Shown here piece after piece: positions 22,339 to 31,897 of a DNA stretch of 64,000 nt; position 1 is the first letter of the stretch, and every line of letters begins with the position of its first letter. The stretch is taken from positions 186,001 to 250,000 of the forward strand of contig MU863909.1 in the NCBI GenBank assembly GCA_033296885.1, given 5' to 3'. Made by a program: the position numbers and the translations under genes. Source of the stretch: Triangularia verruculosa. Its lineage: Eukaryota > Ascomycota > Sordariomycetes > Sordariales > Podosporaceae. The notes under the pieces were generated by a model. It was not told the origin of the DNA. It searched no databases and was given only the letters and a program-made list of their open reading frames with translations.

Positions 22339-23963
22339 TTTGCTGGACTAAACGTAACTTGATGATTGTTGATGGAGGACCGGAGTAAGAGTGGCTTCCA
22401 AACTCGGGACCGGGTTCGACGCTACTTATCTTGTTTACGACAGACTGATTGACACTCGACGAGACTCCTTCTAGAATCCATGACGACTGATCAACTCGAA
22501 AGCATGCCAAGAGTAGATATCTCCGCCTCGACCGAGACAATCACTCTAGGACTTTTAGGTGCCCTAGACCTTCGGGTGTGGCTGGTAGTATCCAACGGTT
22601 TCTAAGAGTTGGAACTGCCGACACGCTCTCATTCTCTCCACCAGTGTAGCAGTCGGATATCGTTCACTAAGTGATCCCGCGCTGAAGCGTACCAGTGGCT
22701 ACGGCAAACCGGAGGTCGGTTCGGTAGGTGGACTGCCAACAAGGCTTACTGCAGATGGCGTAAATATGGCACCCAGGAGCACTCACCGAACCGTGCTTAT
22801 GTAGGAATGAGCCACGGCACGACCCAAGAGCGGCAGTCTTGTATCCGCACCGGACTAGCGGTCTTGATCGGGGGTTTCATGTCGTGTTTTTAGAGTGCTT
22901 ACTCTTGGATTTTGTTAGACGAGTCTCTTGGAGCAGTTACTCCGGGGTAGCCAAGCATTCCCATATCGCTTACACGAGGAATAGGCCAAGAGAAGATAGT
23001 TGAGCCCAAGAAAAGATTCAGAATCCCAAGAAATGGGAGACGCAATCCTAACTGCAGAGGCTACCAATTCGAGGAGAACCAGGTCCGGGCTTCCACACTC
23101 CGTTAATTTACCACTTGTTGCGCCGACCCTTCTGCTCAGCTTTGCTGGGGCTGGGCTGGGTCATTGACACGGGACGATGGGACCTGGCAAGGTGGAAATA
23201 CGGACCATGGGCCCGTCTTGAATCAGACCTAACCGTGGCACTTCTTGACGTCCCACAGCCCAGCAGATGCAAACCATCGGGGCAGGAATCATCGGTCATA
23301 AGGTTACTCTATATGGAAGTGATTCCCGCGGCTGGGAAAGAGTGGGCTGTGATGTGACGTTTCCTTTGCACCAACAGTGAAATCTTCATCAATCGAGCGT
23401 TCTTGGAAGTAATCTTCATGTCTTATTTCATGTTGGATAGGCTCCATGATGAGAAAAAGATGTGCCAAAAATAACCTCAAAGACCAGGGAGATGGTACTA
23501 TCCACATGATTGAAGATCATGTTAGAGTGTTTGAGGAAACATAACGTTTCGTGTGTTCTTCCTTTTCCCCATTTCCCGGGCCAAGTTCCTTTCCCGGTGT
23601 TTATATTCGGGCAAAAGTCTAGAAGTAAGCTTATATGCAGTTGTTAAATACCACCCGGCAATTGAGGGCTTAGATTGTACGGGATCCTATGCTGACCTCC
23701 ACAACTCCGGCTGGGGCTTGAAGCGGGGTGTATTTTAGCCTTCCGTCTCCATGGCCTGAGGCTTTTGGGGGATGATGTATGTTTTGTGAGGGGAGGGGAG
23801 GGAAAGAGAAAGAGGGGGAAGATGATCGGCATGATCTTGATCAAGATCTTTTGGTCCAAAAGTAACCGAGTTCAATTGCCAATGCTGTTTTTGTTGTTGT
23901 TCTTGAGTGATGCACTGTTCCCCAGCTTCATGCTTTATACAGCTTGGTGAGAGTATTTGCAAG
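22339..23963. other. Divergent intergenic region, secreted peptide gene / UstYa-like gene
   Basis: 1.6 kb without a supported gene. It would hold the promoters of both flanking genes. Short frames at 23108-23357 and 23765-23950 show no conserved motif. Confidence 0.4.
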
Positions 23964-24974
23964 ATGATGTCCAGTGTTGACGAAAAGCCTCATTACACAG
24001 CTCTCCTCTCTCAACCGCTATCTAGCCAGAGAGATCACGATGAAGAATCACTCACACCGCCACCGCCCTATCATGATGGCGAGATCATCTGGAAGAAACG
24101 CTTCTATACGCTTCTCATCTCTAGTATCGCCATCATCCTCTCCCTAACCGCCGCGTTTGCCTATCATTACACCTCCCGCAAGAGCTTTTCCTCGACATGT
24201 CCAATACCTATAGCCAGTGATGGCGACGACAATATCAAGATACCCTTCTGTATTCTCCCCCCCCTACTAGCCATATCCCTTCTCATCAACAGATCACTAA
24301 CCATAAACCAGCCCCCGCGCCCGTAACCTACCTCAACAAATTCATGAACGCCGACCCAGAAACATCCAAATTCCTCGGCGACCCCCGCCCCGAGCTCGAC
24401 CAAGCCTGGCACGAACTCCTAGACGGCACCCTCATCTACTTCACCGACGAGGAGCTCCACAGGGCCAACCACACAACCTCGATCCGTCGAAAAGGCGGTG
24501 GGTTCGTCGGTGGCCTAGGAGTGTCACATTCACTGCATTGTCTAGTACTCATTCCCCCTTCCCCTCCCACCGCCTTCCTTTCCTCAACCCCCAGAGCTGA
24601 CTGAAAGGAAACAGAAAAGAATCAAACAATACCTCCACCCGCACTACTACTACCCCAACATCTCCACCACCACGTTCGGTGACGAGACCTGGAAGGACCT
24701 AACTGTTCACGTTGACCACTGTCTCGAGTCGCTTCGGCAGGAGGTGCTTTGCAAGGCGGACACGAACGTGTACACGCTGCACTGGACCGAGCACTCGAAG
24801 CTGAAGCCGAGCGTCAAGGTCCCGCAGCAGAGTGTTTGTGTGGATTGGGGGGGTTTGCATGGGTGGATGAAGGAGAGGGGGGTTGGGTTTGGGGAGATGG
24901 TTCACCCTGAGAGTCATTTTGCAAAGACTGGTGGTAAAGGAGGTGGCGGGGAGGAATATAAAAAAAGGCGATGA
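23964..24974 (+). CDS. UstYa-like (DUF3328) membrane-anchored oxidase
   Basis: Three exons: 23964-24249, 24312-24544, 24615-24974; 292 residues. Introns are 62 and 70 nt; splicing of the first recreates a SPAPVTYLNKF junction and of the second joins HSLHC-L to KRIKQYL. Residues 1-46 are cytosolic, residues about 47-68 form one membrane helix, and the rest is lumenal. The two family-defining HxxHC motifs are present: H168/H171/C172 and H205/H208/C209. UstYa proteins are copper-dependent oxidases that cyclise, halogenate or oxidise peptides in dikaritin/ustiloxin-type RiPP pathways and also occur in other fungal clusters. The start could equally be the ATG at 23967. The tail is Gly/Lys-rich. 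No second UstY copy, P450 or tyrosinase is seen nearby. Confidence 0.85.
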
Positions 24975-25089
24975 TGATGAGGTTTCGGTTGGGCGAGTTT
25001 ATTCTTCAGGTTTCATCGTAGATTGTGACAGATTTGTCGCTATATCCTGCCAAATTGGCATCTTTTATCTTACAACATTGGTACAGATT

Positions 25090-27600
25090 TCACTCCGAAC
25101 CCATCCCATGCATGAGAGCCTGCCTATCCAGCTTCATACACTCGCTAATGGCCTTTTCGTCACCCCTAACAACAATATCGTACACCCCCATTTCCTTCGA
25201 CACCTCCTCGATCCACCGATTCAGGTCTTTAACCACCACCTGATGAACCTTGGCCTTCATAAAGACAATCTGCTCAAACACGGCATGATTCTCCTCAACC
25301 AGCTCCTCAGGTGTCATCTCCTCGCCGGGATGGCCCCGTTCAATGAGCTCCTTCCTGTACCCATGCTTCGTCCGCTCAATGATACGGGACCCATGCGTTA
25401 GACGTATAGTATTTTGCTTCGTCTTAACCTGGAGGGTGCCAATGCCAGAGGCCAGCTCAACAAGCAAAGCGTCTGTCGGATGGAAGCCAAAGATGTGCCT
25501 CATGGCCCGGCAGGCGACAATGGAACCAATCCAATCCTTGGCTTTGAACATGCTGAAGAGGATGGTTCGAGGAAGCTTTCCAAAAAGCTCTGGTCCGTCG
25601 AATTCCCATTTGGCTTCTACCATGTCCTTGAAGAATGTCCTGGCGGTGGTGACGTCCTGCTCCGTGAGGTTCTGCACACGCTGGACAAGACGGTTGACGG
25701 AGAGCGTGTTGAACATGATGAGAAACGTGTGTCCATCTGGTTTGATGCCCAACACTTGGGTCATTTTGTTGTACATGTTGCGCGCCTTTTTAGTCTCATT
25801 AGCTTGCGAGTAAGACCGGATAAGCTGGTTCATGAGGAAGGCGGTGGGTCCGATCTCTGCCTGGTCCAGGATGGTGAACAGTTCCTGCAGACGAGCATGT
25901 AGCCTGCGAGAACAGTAGTTTTCAGCCAGTAGAGAGAAGGTCTCGGCCGTCGCCCTTGCCTGGCATCTGAATTCGGCTTCGTCGCCTTGCTGCTCGTCTT
26001 TCGCATAGGGCTCGCCGAATGTATTGAAAAGCCTCAAGGAGTCTTCCAGCTTGTGCGTCATGATGGATTGCCGCTGCCGTAGCTGGACGAAGTCCAAGCG
26101 AGCCTGGATCATCTGCCACGCAAGTTTGTCGGCTTTTTCCAAGTTCTCAGCGGATCCTGACCTCATCCAGGCGGCAATGAGACCATTGACCTGGACAGGC
26201 GACGATATGATCCCCTTGCTCTGCAAGAACACCACCACCTTGTAAGCGCCGTCGAGATCACCCTCTCCAATGAGTCTCTTGAGCCACTTTCCGGTGAAAA
26301 AATGATTACCCACCATCATGGGTAGCCTAGTTCTTCCCCGAATGTCAATGGCATCGGAAAACATCATGTCAACGAAAACCTGAAGCGCTTGTTCGACTGC
26401 ACCAACAGCCAGGAATGCACCAATGATCTCATCATAGTCCTGTAAGGTCATGCTACCTCCCAGCAGCATCCGCATATCCCGATAACGCTCCCATGCTTCA
26501 CCAAGCATCGACTCTTTGGCCGCCAACGCTCTAACGACAGGAATGATGATTCGAGCATCTGATGCGTGAGAAGATCTAAGAAGGGTGTCTGCTGCATGCT
26601 GTGCTCGCTCAGTGTCCCCATGAAGGGCGCACATACGAACGCCGAGCTCATAGTATGGCTTAAAAGTCTCTTGATTTGACCCAAGGGTAACAACAGCCCG
26701 CTTCCACGCATCGATAGCCTCGGCTTCCCACCCCTCAATGAACATGGCTTCCATGGCCAAGAGCTGCTGCATATCGCTCATAGGCACATTAGCAGCCTGC
26801 ATGTCCTTTGTCAGGACGTAGATATGCTGCATGCGGTTGGGATTGTCGCGGCTCTCGAACGAAAGCACCAGGAACAGGAAATCCCAGACCTCCCGTGGAA
26901 CAGCCTTCCAGTTGGTCGACAGCAGTTTTCGGGCTGACGAGTAGTACTTCCAACACTCGGCAAGATCCCTGCGTGAAGGTATGCCACCTCGTACCACATT
27001 ATCCCGCGCAAGAAAGATGTTGAGCTCCTCCACGGCCCTCCATCTTGAAGGAAAGCCGGAAATTCGAAGCACCCCGAATGCCTCGCCTCCCAGCCCCGTC
27101 TTGCCCTTGTACTGGGTCCGGATGGCTGTCTTGAACTGTCTTCTGAGCTGGGCTGCCTTTTCTTTCTTTCCCTCCCTTTCCACAACATTAATCATTTTCA
27201 GCGTGTCCAACATTCGCTTTTCGAGATCTTCAATCGAGCTGAGAACTTCATGGTCAAGCCCGGTGCTTTCCTCGCCAAATTCATCGTTGGTTTGTAAAGT
27301 CTTGCGTTCGCCCGTTGCGATATTTTCCGAGTAGTACTTGATGTCGAGGTTTGACTTTGCGTTGGAACCGTTGAACAAATCCTCGGCGAGCATGCGCTGG
27401 ATCTCGGCGGGATCGGGGTCCTTCTCCTTCAGCCCGGTGGCCGGCTTTCGTGTTCGAGACCGCAGGCTTCGTGCGGTTGAGGCCTGTCTTGCTAGCCATG
27501 GCGGGGGTTGGCTGTTTCCTGGGCGCAAGTGGGCAAGACATGACTTGCAGACATAGTTGCCTGTTCGGCCAAGGTCGAGGGAGAAGGTTCGGGGCGGCAT
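25090..27600 (-). CDS. Mitochondrial pentatricopeptide-repeat-like protein
   Basis: Single-exon minus-strand gene, 836 residues, from the ATG at 27600 (MPPRTFSLDLGRTGNYVC). The frame runs five codons further upstream but begins there with TTG. The N-terminus is basic with Ser/Arg and few acids (ARQASTARSLRSRTRK), suiting a mitochondrial presequence, and has a CxxC-like pair (NYVCKSC). The rest is helical, with repeated roughly 35-residue units best seen around residues 560-690 (TFSLLAENYCSRRLHARLQE, FLMNQLIRSYSQANETKKAR, HTFLIMFNTLSVNRLVQRV). This resembles PPR proteins acting in mitochondrial RNA processing or translation. I cannot assign a specific orthologue. It shares a 332-nt divergent promoter with RCL1. 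Confidence 0.8.
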   Translation of the reverse strand: MPPRTFSLDLGRTGNYVCKSCLAHLRPGNSQPPPWLARQASTARSLRSRTRKPATGLKEKDPDPAEIQRMLAEDLFNGSNAKSNLDIKYYSENIATGERKTLQTNDEFGEESTGLDHEVLSSIEDLEKRMLDTLKMINVVEREGKKEKAAQLRRQFKTAIRTQYKGKTGLGGEAFGVLRISGFPSRWRAVEELNIFLARDNVVRGGIPSRRDLAECWKYYSSARKLLSTNWKAVPREVWDFLFLVLSFESRDNPNRMQHIYVLTKDMQAANVPMSDMQQLLAMEAMFIEGWEAEAIDAWKRAVVTLGSNQETFKPYYELGVRMCALHGDTERAQHAADTLLRSSHASDARIIIPVVRALAAKESMLGEAWERYRDMRMLLGGSMTLQDYDEIIGAFLAVGAVEQALQVFVDMMFSDAIDIRGRTRLPMMVGNHFFTGKWLKRLIGEGDLDGAYKVVVFLQSKGIISSPVQVNGLIAAWMRSGSAENLEKADKLAWQMIQARLDFVQLRQRQSIMTHKLEDSLRLFNTFGEPYAKDEQQGDEAEFRCQARATAETFSLLAENYCSRRLHARLQELFTILDQAEIGPTAFLMNQLIRSYSQANETKKARNMYNKMTQVLGIKPDGHTFLIMFNTLSVNRLVQRVQNLTEQDVTTARTFFKDMVEAKWEFDGPELFGKLPRTILFSMFKAKDWIGSIVACRAMRHIFGFHPTDALLVELASGIGTLQVKTKQNTIRLTHGSRIIERTKHGYRKELIERGHPGEEMTPEELVEENHAVFEQIVFMKAKVHQVVVKDLNRWIEEVSKEMGVYDIVVRGDEKAISECMKLDRQALMHGMGSE

Positions 27601-27932
27601 CGGATCGGTTGACAACTACATGAGTACCAGACAAGAAAAAAAGAAAAGCCAATTACTGTATCGAAATGGATTGCCTGCTTCACTCCATAAAACTCGCCCC
27701 TGCTTAACAGCTTTGTCACTTTTATGGATCCGCTTTCGCATCCCCAGACTTGCACCAAAATCTCTTATCGGCGCGCTAATCCCTGCCGATAAGCACTTGG
27801 AACTGCTCACCGCCCGGCAGAAGCACCTGGACCCTCCAAAATTTTGGGAGCTTTGCGACTGGCGCATGTAAGTCCATCTCCAATTCCCAGGCTTTGGCCA
27901 ACCGCTAATTCCTCACCATTATCACAGCAAAA
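27601..27932. promoter_or_regulatory. Short divergent promoter, PPR-like gene / RCL1, with probable RCL1 5'-UTR intron
   Basis: Only 332 nt separate the two ATGs. Bases 27868-27927 form a well-made intron (GTAAGT donor, GCTAAT branch motif, CACAG acceptor) ending 5 nt before the RCL1 start codon, so it would lie in the 5' UTR. Confidence 0.55.
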
Positions 27933-29162
27933 ATGGCAGACTCAAAACCCCAATTTGTGCGCCTAACAGGCCACCGCGCCCTCACCCAGCGCCTCGTCCT
28001 CGCGACTCTAAGTGGTAAACCCGTCCACATCTCCAAGATCCGTTCGAGCTCCCCGACCAATCCTGGCCTCGCTCCCCACGAAGTCTCCTTCCTCCGTCTC
28101 CTCGAAGCGGTCACGAACGGCTCCGTAATCGATGTCTCGTACAGCGGCACCACCCTCGCCTACCAGCCCGGTCTCATCACCGGTACCGTCCCCGGCGCTG
28201 GCACATCTCTCTCCAACGACTTAATAGAACACACGATCCCAGCCAACAACACCCGTGGCATCACATACTTCCTCCTTCCTCTCGCCTTATTAGCACCCTT
28301 CTCAAAAGCGCACATGAACGTCCGCTTCTCCGGCCCCGGCGTCATCACCTCTGCCACCAATGCCCCTGGAGATCTCTCAATCGACACTTTCAGAACAGCC
28401 ATCCTCCCGCTGTACGGGCTATTCGGCATCCCCCCAGCTCGCATCGAGCTTCGCGTTCTCTCCAGATCTTGTCCGGGCCCAGGAGGGAAGGGCGGTGGTG
28501 GTGTAGTCGAGCTGCGATTCGCGAGTCAGGTTCGCCTTCCCAAGACACTTCATCTCAACCGCAAGCCAGGCAGGATCAGAAGGATCAGAGGTGTAGCGTA
28601 CTGCACGGGTGTGTCGGCGTCGCATAACAACCGGATGATTACCTCTGCCAGAGGAGTCTTGAATCAGCTGGTGAGCGATGTACATGTGGCGGCGCAGTAT
28701 GATCCTGCGCCGCTGGTCCAGGAGAAGGGGAGCACGATGAAGAAGAAGATTGGTATCGGTTTTGGGCTGTCGCTCGTTGCCGAGTCCAGCGCAGAGGGTG
28801 TAATTTATGCGGCGGATGTGGTTGCACCTCCAGAAGGCGGTGTTGTTCCCGAAGATATTGGGACAAGGTGCGCATATCAGTTGCTGGAGATTATTGCGCA
28901 GGGTGGGTGTGTCAGTAGCGCTGCTGCGCCAACAGTAATGACGTTGATGGCTATGGGGTCAGAAGATGTCGGGAGAGTGAGGTTAGGGAGGGAAGTGCTT
29001 GGGAGGGAAGAGACGATTGGGCTGGCGAGAGATTTGAAGGCCTTTGGTGCGGCTAACTGGGGCATACGAGATGCTGATAAGGACGAAGACGAGAGCACAG
29101 GAGAGTTGATTGTTTCGGTCAAGGGCACAGGTGTGGGCAATGTCGGCAGGAAAGTAGCGTAA
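27933..29162 (+). CDS. RCL1: RNA 3'-terminal phosphate cyclase-like protein Rcl1
   Basis: Single-exon gene, 409 residues, AAAATGGC start. Rcl1 is a non-cyclase relative of RtcA that binds the GTPase Bms1 and is needed for early pre-rRNA cleavage in the U3 snoRNP/SSU processome. Visible family blocks: LTGHRALTQRLVLATLSGKP, HEVSFLRLLEAVTNGS, YQPGLITGT, YFLLPLALLAPFSK, GIPPARIELRVLSR and GVAYCTGVSASHNNRM. Near the C-terminus the sequence APTVMTLMAMGSEDVGRVRLG replaces the catalytic His region of true cyclases, consistent with loss of cyclase activity. The length fits the fungal family. It converges tail-to-tail with the DUF1746 gene, with about 107 nt between stop codons. Confidence 0.93.
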   Translation: MADSKPQFVRLTGHRALTQRLVLATLSGKPVHISKIRSSSPTNPGLAPHEVSFLRLLEAVTNGSVIDVSYSGTTLAYQPGLITGTVPGAGTSLSNDLIEHTIPANNTRGITYFLLPLALLAPFSKAHMNVRFSGPGVITSATNAPGDLSIDTFRTAILPLYGLFGIPPARIELRVLSRSCPGPGGKGGGGVVELRFASQVRLPKTLHLNRKPGRIRRIRGVAYCTGVSASHNNRMITSARGVLNQLVSDVHVAAQYDPAPLVQEKGSTMKKKIGIGFGLSLVAESSAEGVIYAADVVAPPEGGVVPEDIGTRCAYQLLEIIAQGGCVSSAAAPTVMTLMAMGSEDVGRVRLGREVLGREETIGLARDLKAFGAANWGIRDADKDEDESTGELIVSVKGTGVGNVGRKVA

Positions 29163-29269
29163 TCTGGAGATGTTAGTATGATACCAAGTTCAAGTTATTT
29201 TAGGGGCGTAAAAATAATAGACGTAATGCTGCATGAACAGATCTGCTCGCTCATTGTATTAGTTATCTA

Positions 29270-30366
29270 TTATGTTGGCAGTGTCGTCGCTGGTCCTGGC
29301 TGCCGTAACCGAACCAGCCTACTCCTCCTCTCGGCCGCCAAAGCCGCAAGAGTAGCATTATAACCAAAACTTCGCAGCGAATACGCCGCCGTGTTCTGTA
29401 CACCACTTCCCACCGTCCTGATGGCGTTCACGACGTGAAAGTTCGAGAGCACCGCGTTTCCTGACCGCATAATGTCTATCATATCCACAGTTGTTGTAAC
29501 AGAGGCGTACGGCCCCGAACCCATCCGTTCGCGTTCATCGTTATCAGCGGCATCATCCCCTTCCCTCCCGGATGGGTTAAGCGGGCGCAGTTCTATTCCT
29601 TCATTATCCACCATAAATGTTTGGTCACTCAGCACCCCTCTTTCCTCTGCGTCATGATCTTGCGCCACTGCCGGAGGAACGTCTAGTTGTGCTTCATCTC
29701 CCGGGATGATGGTTCTCAGAGAGGGAAAGACGGCCTTTTTGAGGCGCTCTCGGTCTTGGTGAACTGCGAGCATGAGGCATTGTATGAGGAAAATTATGAG
29801 GTCGATGGAGAGGTATGTTAGTCGTGTTCTTGGCGGTTTTTGGCCGATGAAGTCGATCAAGACGCCGCCTTGGAGATAGCCACGGGTTGCTTCGCCTGCG
29901 ACAGGTATGGACAATACAAGGTGGAAGAGGATGCAGAAGAAGGCCGGGACGAAGATGGCGAAGATGTGCGGCCGTTGGGCGGGGAGAAGAAGGCCTTCTT
30001 TTGGCGAGAGGAAGGCCAGATGGGGGAGCGCCCGGATTATAAGGCGGGAGAGTGAGCATCTGGGTGGGAGAACGGTCAGTTCGGGAGCATAGATGGGGCG
30101 TAACGGGTAGAGAGGCTTCATCCATACTCCATATAGTACAAAGTGCACATATACGACCAGACCAACATATCCAGACTCCTTTGGAGATGTGTCATGAACT
30201 CCAGCTTCTTGGCCAAGCCCACCCGCTGCTTATTCTTGACCTCAGACTCGCTGGACTGGCCATCGTTCCTATCGTTGGCGCCTGCCGGAGACTCCTCCGA
30301 GTGTTCTGGGTCTGTGGTGTTGTTACTGGGGCGGGCCGTGGAGCTCGAGCCCGGATCATCGTTCAT
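29270..30366 (-). CDS. DUF1746 membrane protein, Dsc4-like (Golgi DSC E3 ligase subunit)
   Basis: Two minus-strand exons: 30366-30128 and 30059-29270; 342 residues; a 68-nt GT-AG intron. Splicing joins LYYME to CSLSRLIIRALPHL, restoring a continuous DUF1746-type region (KKLEFMTHLQRSLDMLVWSY ahead of the junction). The N-terminus is hydrophilic and Ser/Asn-rich. Hydrophobic segments include DMLVWSYMCTLYY, LIIRALPHLAFL, FAIFVPAFFCILFHLVLSI and YLSIDLIIFLIQCLMLAV. The C-terminal half is hydrophilic and acidic, then basic. From memory the fission-yeast member is Dsc4, part of the Golgi Tul1-like ubiquitin ligase that activates SREBP; this exact orthology is inferred. The frame starting at 30148 is exon 2 read through the intron. 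Confidence 0.7.
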
Positions 30367-31897
30367 AGCTCGCCGACGTCGAAAGCAAACGGTAATGGTA
30401 CATCAATGTACGTGAGGTGCTCACATTGCTGATTCCTAATGTGACAAGACGGCCATCGGTCGTTAAAAGCGGGTAACAAGCGAAGGTGCGAAAGCGTTCT
30501 GTTGGATGGCCGGGCGCAAACTGCCGAACTGACGACCTTTCAAAGTGAGCTCACGCGGCCCGCCCCTTGCAAGCGATTTGCCGGCCGCGGAGAGCTTGGC
30601 TGGCTTGGCGGGTGGGGGAAGGGTTAGGGTTGTTTGGTTTGCAAGAGGTGACTTAGACGATCAGAACTGTTCCAGGTCTGGACACTACCATTTTTGATAT
30701 AACAATGCATTGAGAGTTGAACCATACCACAGAGCCCAGACATATATGTGCGCTAGAGAGGGCTGGTTTACCTTAATGTTGACAGGCGCCTTGCCGAGCG
30801 TACAGTTGAACCCTGCATTTCGTGGAGCAAGCCATGATGTCATAGTTCCTGCCCATGTCTATTCTCTCATTTAGGAAAATAGCAAATGTCGAGGGAATGA
30901 TACGGCGTAGAGTCTAGTAACAATCCGGTATGATATCTCTTTTCACTTGATGTAAACACTCTTCGGTGCCAAGTAGCGACCTGACGCTTGTCCCTCGTTC
31001 CGGAATAGTTATGATCGAAGGATACCCCCTCTTTGATAGCCTTACCCTAAAACATTTGAAAAGGATGCCAAGAGGTGCATGAATCCTTGTTATTGTTATC
31101 TGGATCTCTCAACTTCAGCTTTCTTACGGTTGTCAATCGATATTGATAACAGAATACTGGCCAAAAGGTTAGGGAGGTTAAACTCAACGTCTAAGTGAGA
31201 AATTGGCCAATCGGACTTTACCCCGCTATTTGTCGAGTCTGGACTTTGACGTTGCACAATCTGACTCGCGAGGAGAATTCACCGCTCGAATCCCCCTCGA
31301 CGATGCTGAAAACAGCATTGTTGGAAAGATCCAATATGTTATCTACACATGATAATGCCTGGGTTCACCAAATGCTGTGCAATATGTCCCCCACAACACT
31401 CACATATATTGAGAAGACATGGCGATCTATGCCGCCATCTTGATCTACCTCGTCTGCAAACAGATTTGAAACTCCAGTGTGATCATAAGTCATTGACAGC
31501 CCGGCGTCGGAAGAAACACTTTTTCCACGAGGAAATATCACCATACTCTGCCGTGTCCCGGGTGACTGGCACTCCCCGGTTACGGCGTTGGACCCCAGTC
31601 TGAACCGCTGCGAGTCACCGTTCTTATCGCTTATCGCTCCCCACCCGGGCCGATCTTTTTCTTTTTGCCCAGGGCAATCGAGATCCCACGGCCTTGTCTG
31701 TTGAATTCCCATCTTTCTCGCGAACTTCCACATCTCCACTGCAAAAATACGACCAGGCGACTGCAGCGCTACCAATTGGCGAGACGACGACGGACTCAGT
31801 GTTGCTGCGGAACCTCTACCTGACCCAACGAGAAGCCCCCCGCGCCGTTATCGCAAAGCCTAACCCTATCTCTCAAGGTTCGCGATAATCCCCTAAC
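30367..31897. other. Divergent intergenic region, DUF1746 gene / arginine CPS
   Basis: 1.5 kb with no supported gene. It includes a telomere-like TTAGGG repeat at 30621-30631 and two TGACTC half sites upstream of the CPS gene. Short frames at 31195-31888 do not form a coherent gene. Confidence 0.45.
31262..31617. promoter_or_regulatory. Candidate Gcn4/CPC1-like sites upstream of arginine CPS
   Basis: TGACTC at 31262-31267 and its complement GAGTCA at 31612-31617, about 630 and 285 nt before the CPS ATG. CPC1/Gcn4 binds TGACTCA and induces amino-acid synthesis genes including arginine genes. Neither match has the full seven bases in both halves, so this is suggestive only. Confidence 0.3.

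Noticed and set aside
16683..24974. A full RiPP or secondary-metabolite cluster spanning the rhodopsin-fold protein, esterase, peptide and UstYa genes
   Set aside because: No P450, tyrosinase, second UstY, peptidase or regulator is visible, so only the peptide/UstYa pairing is reported.
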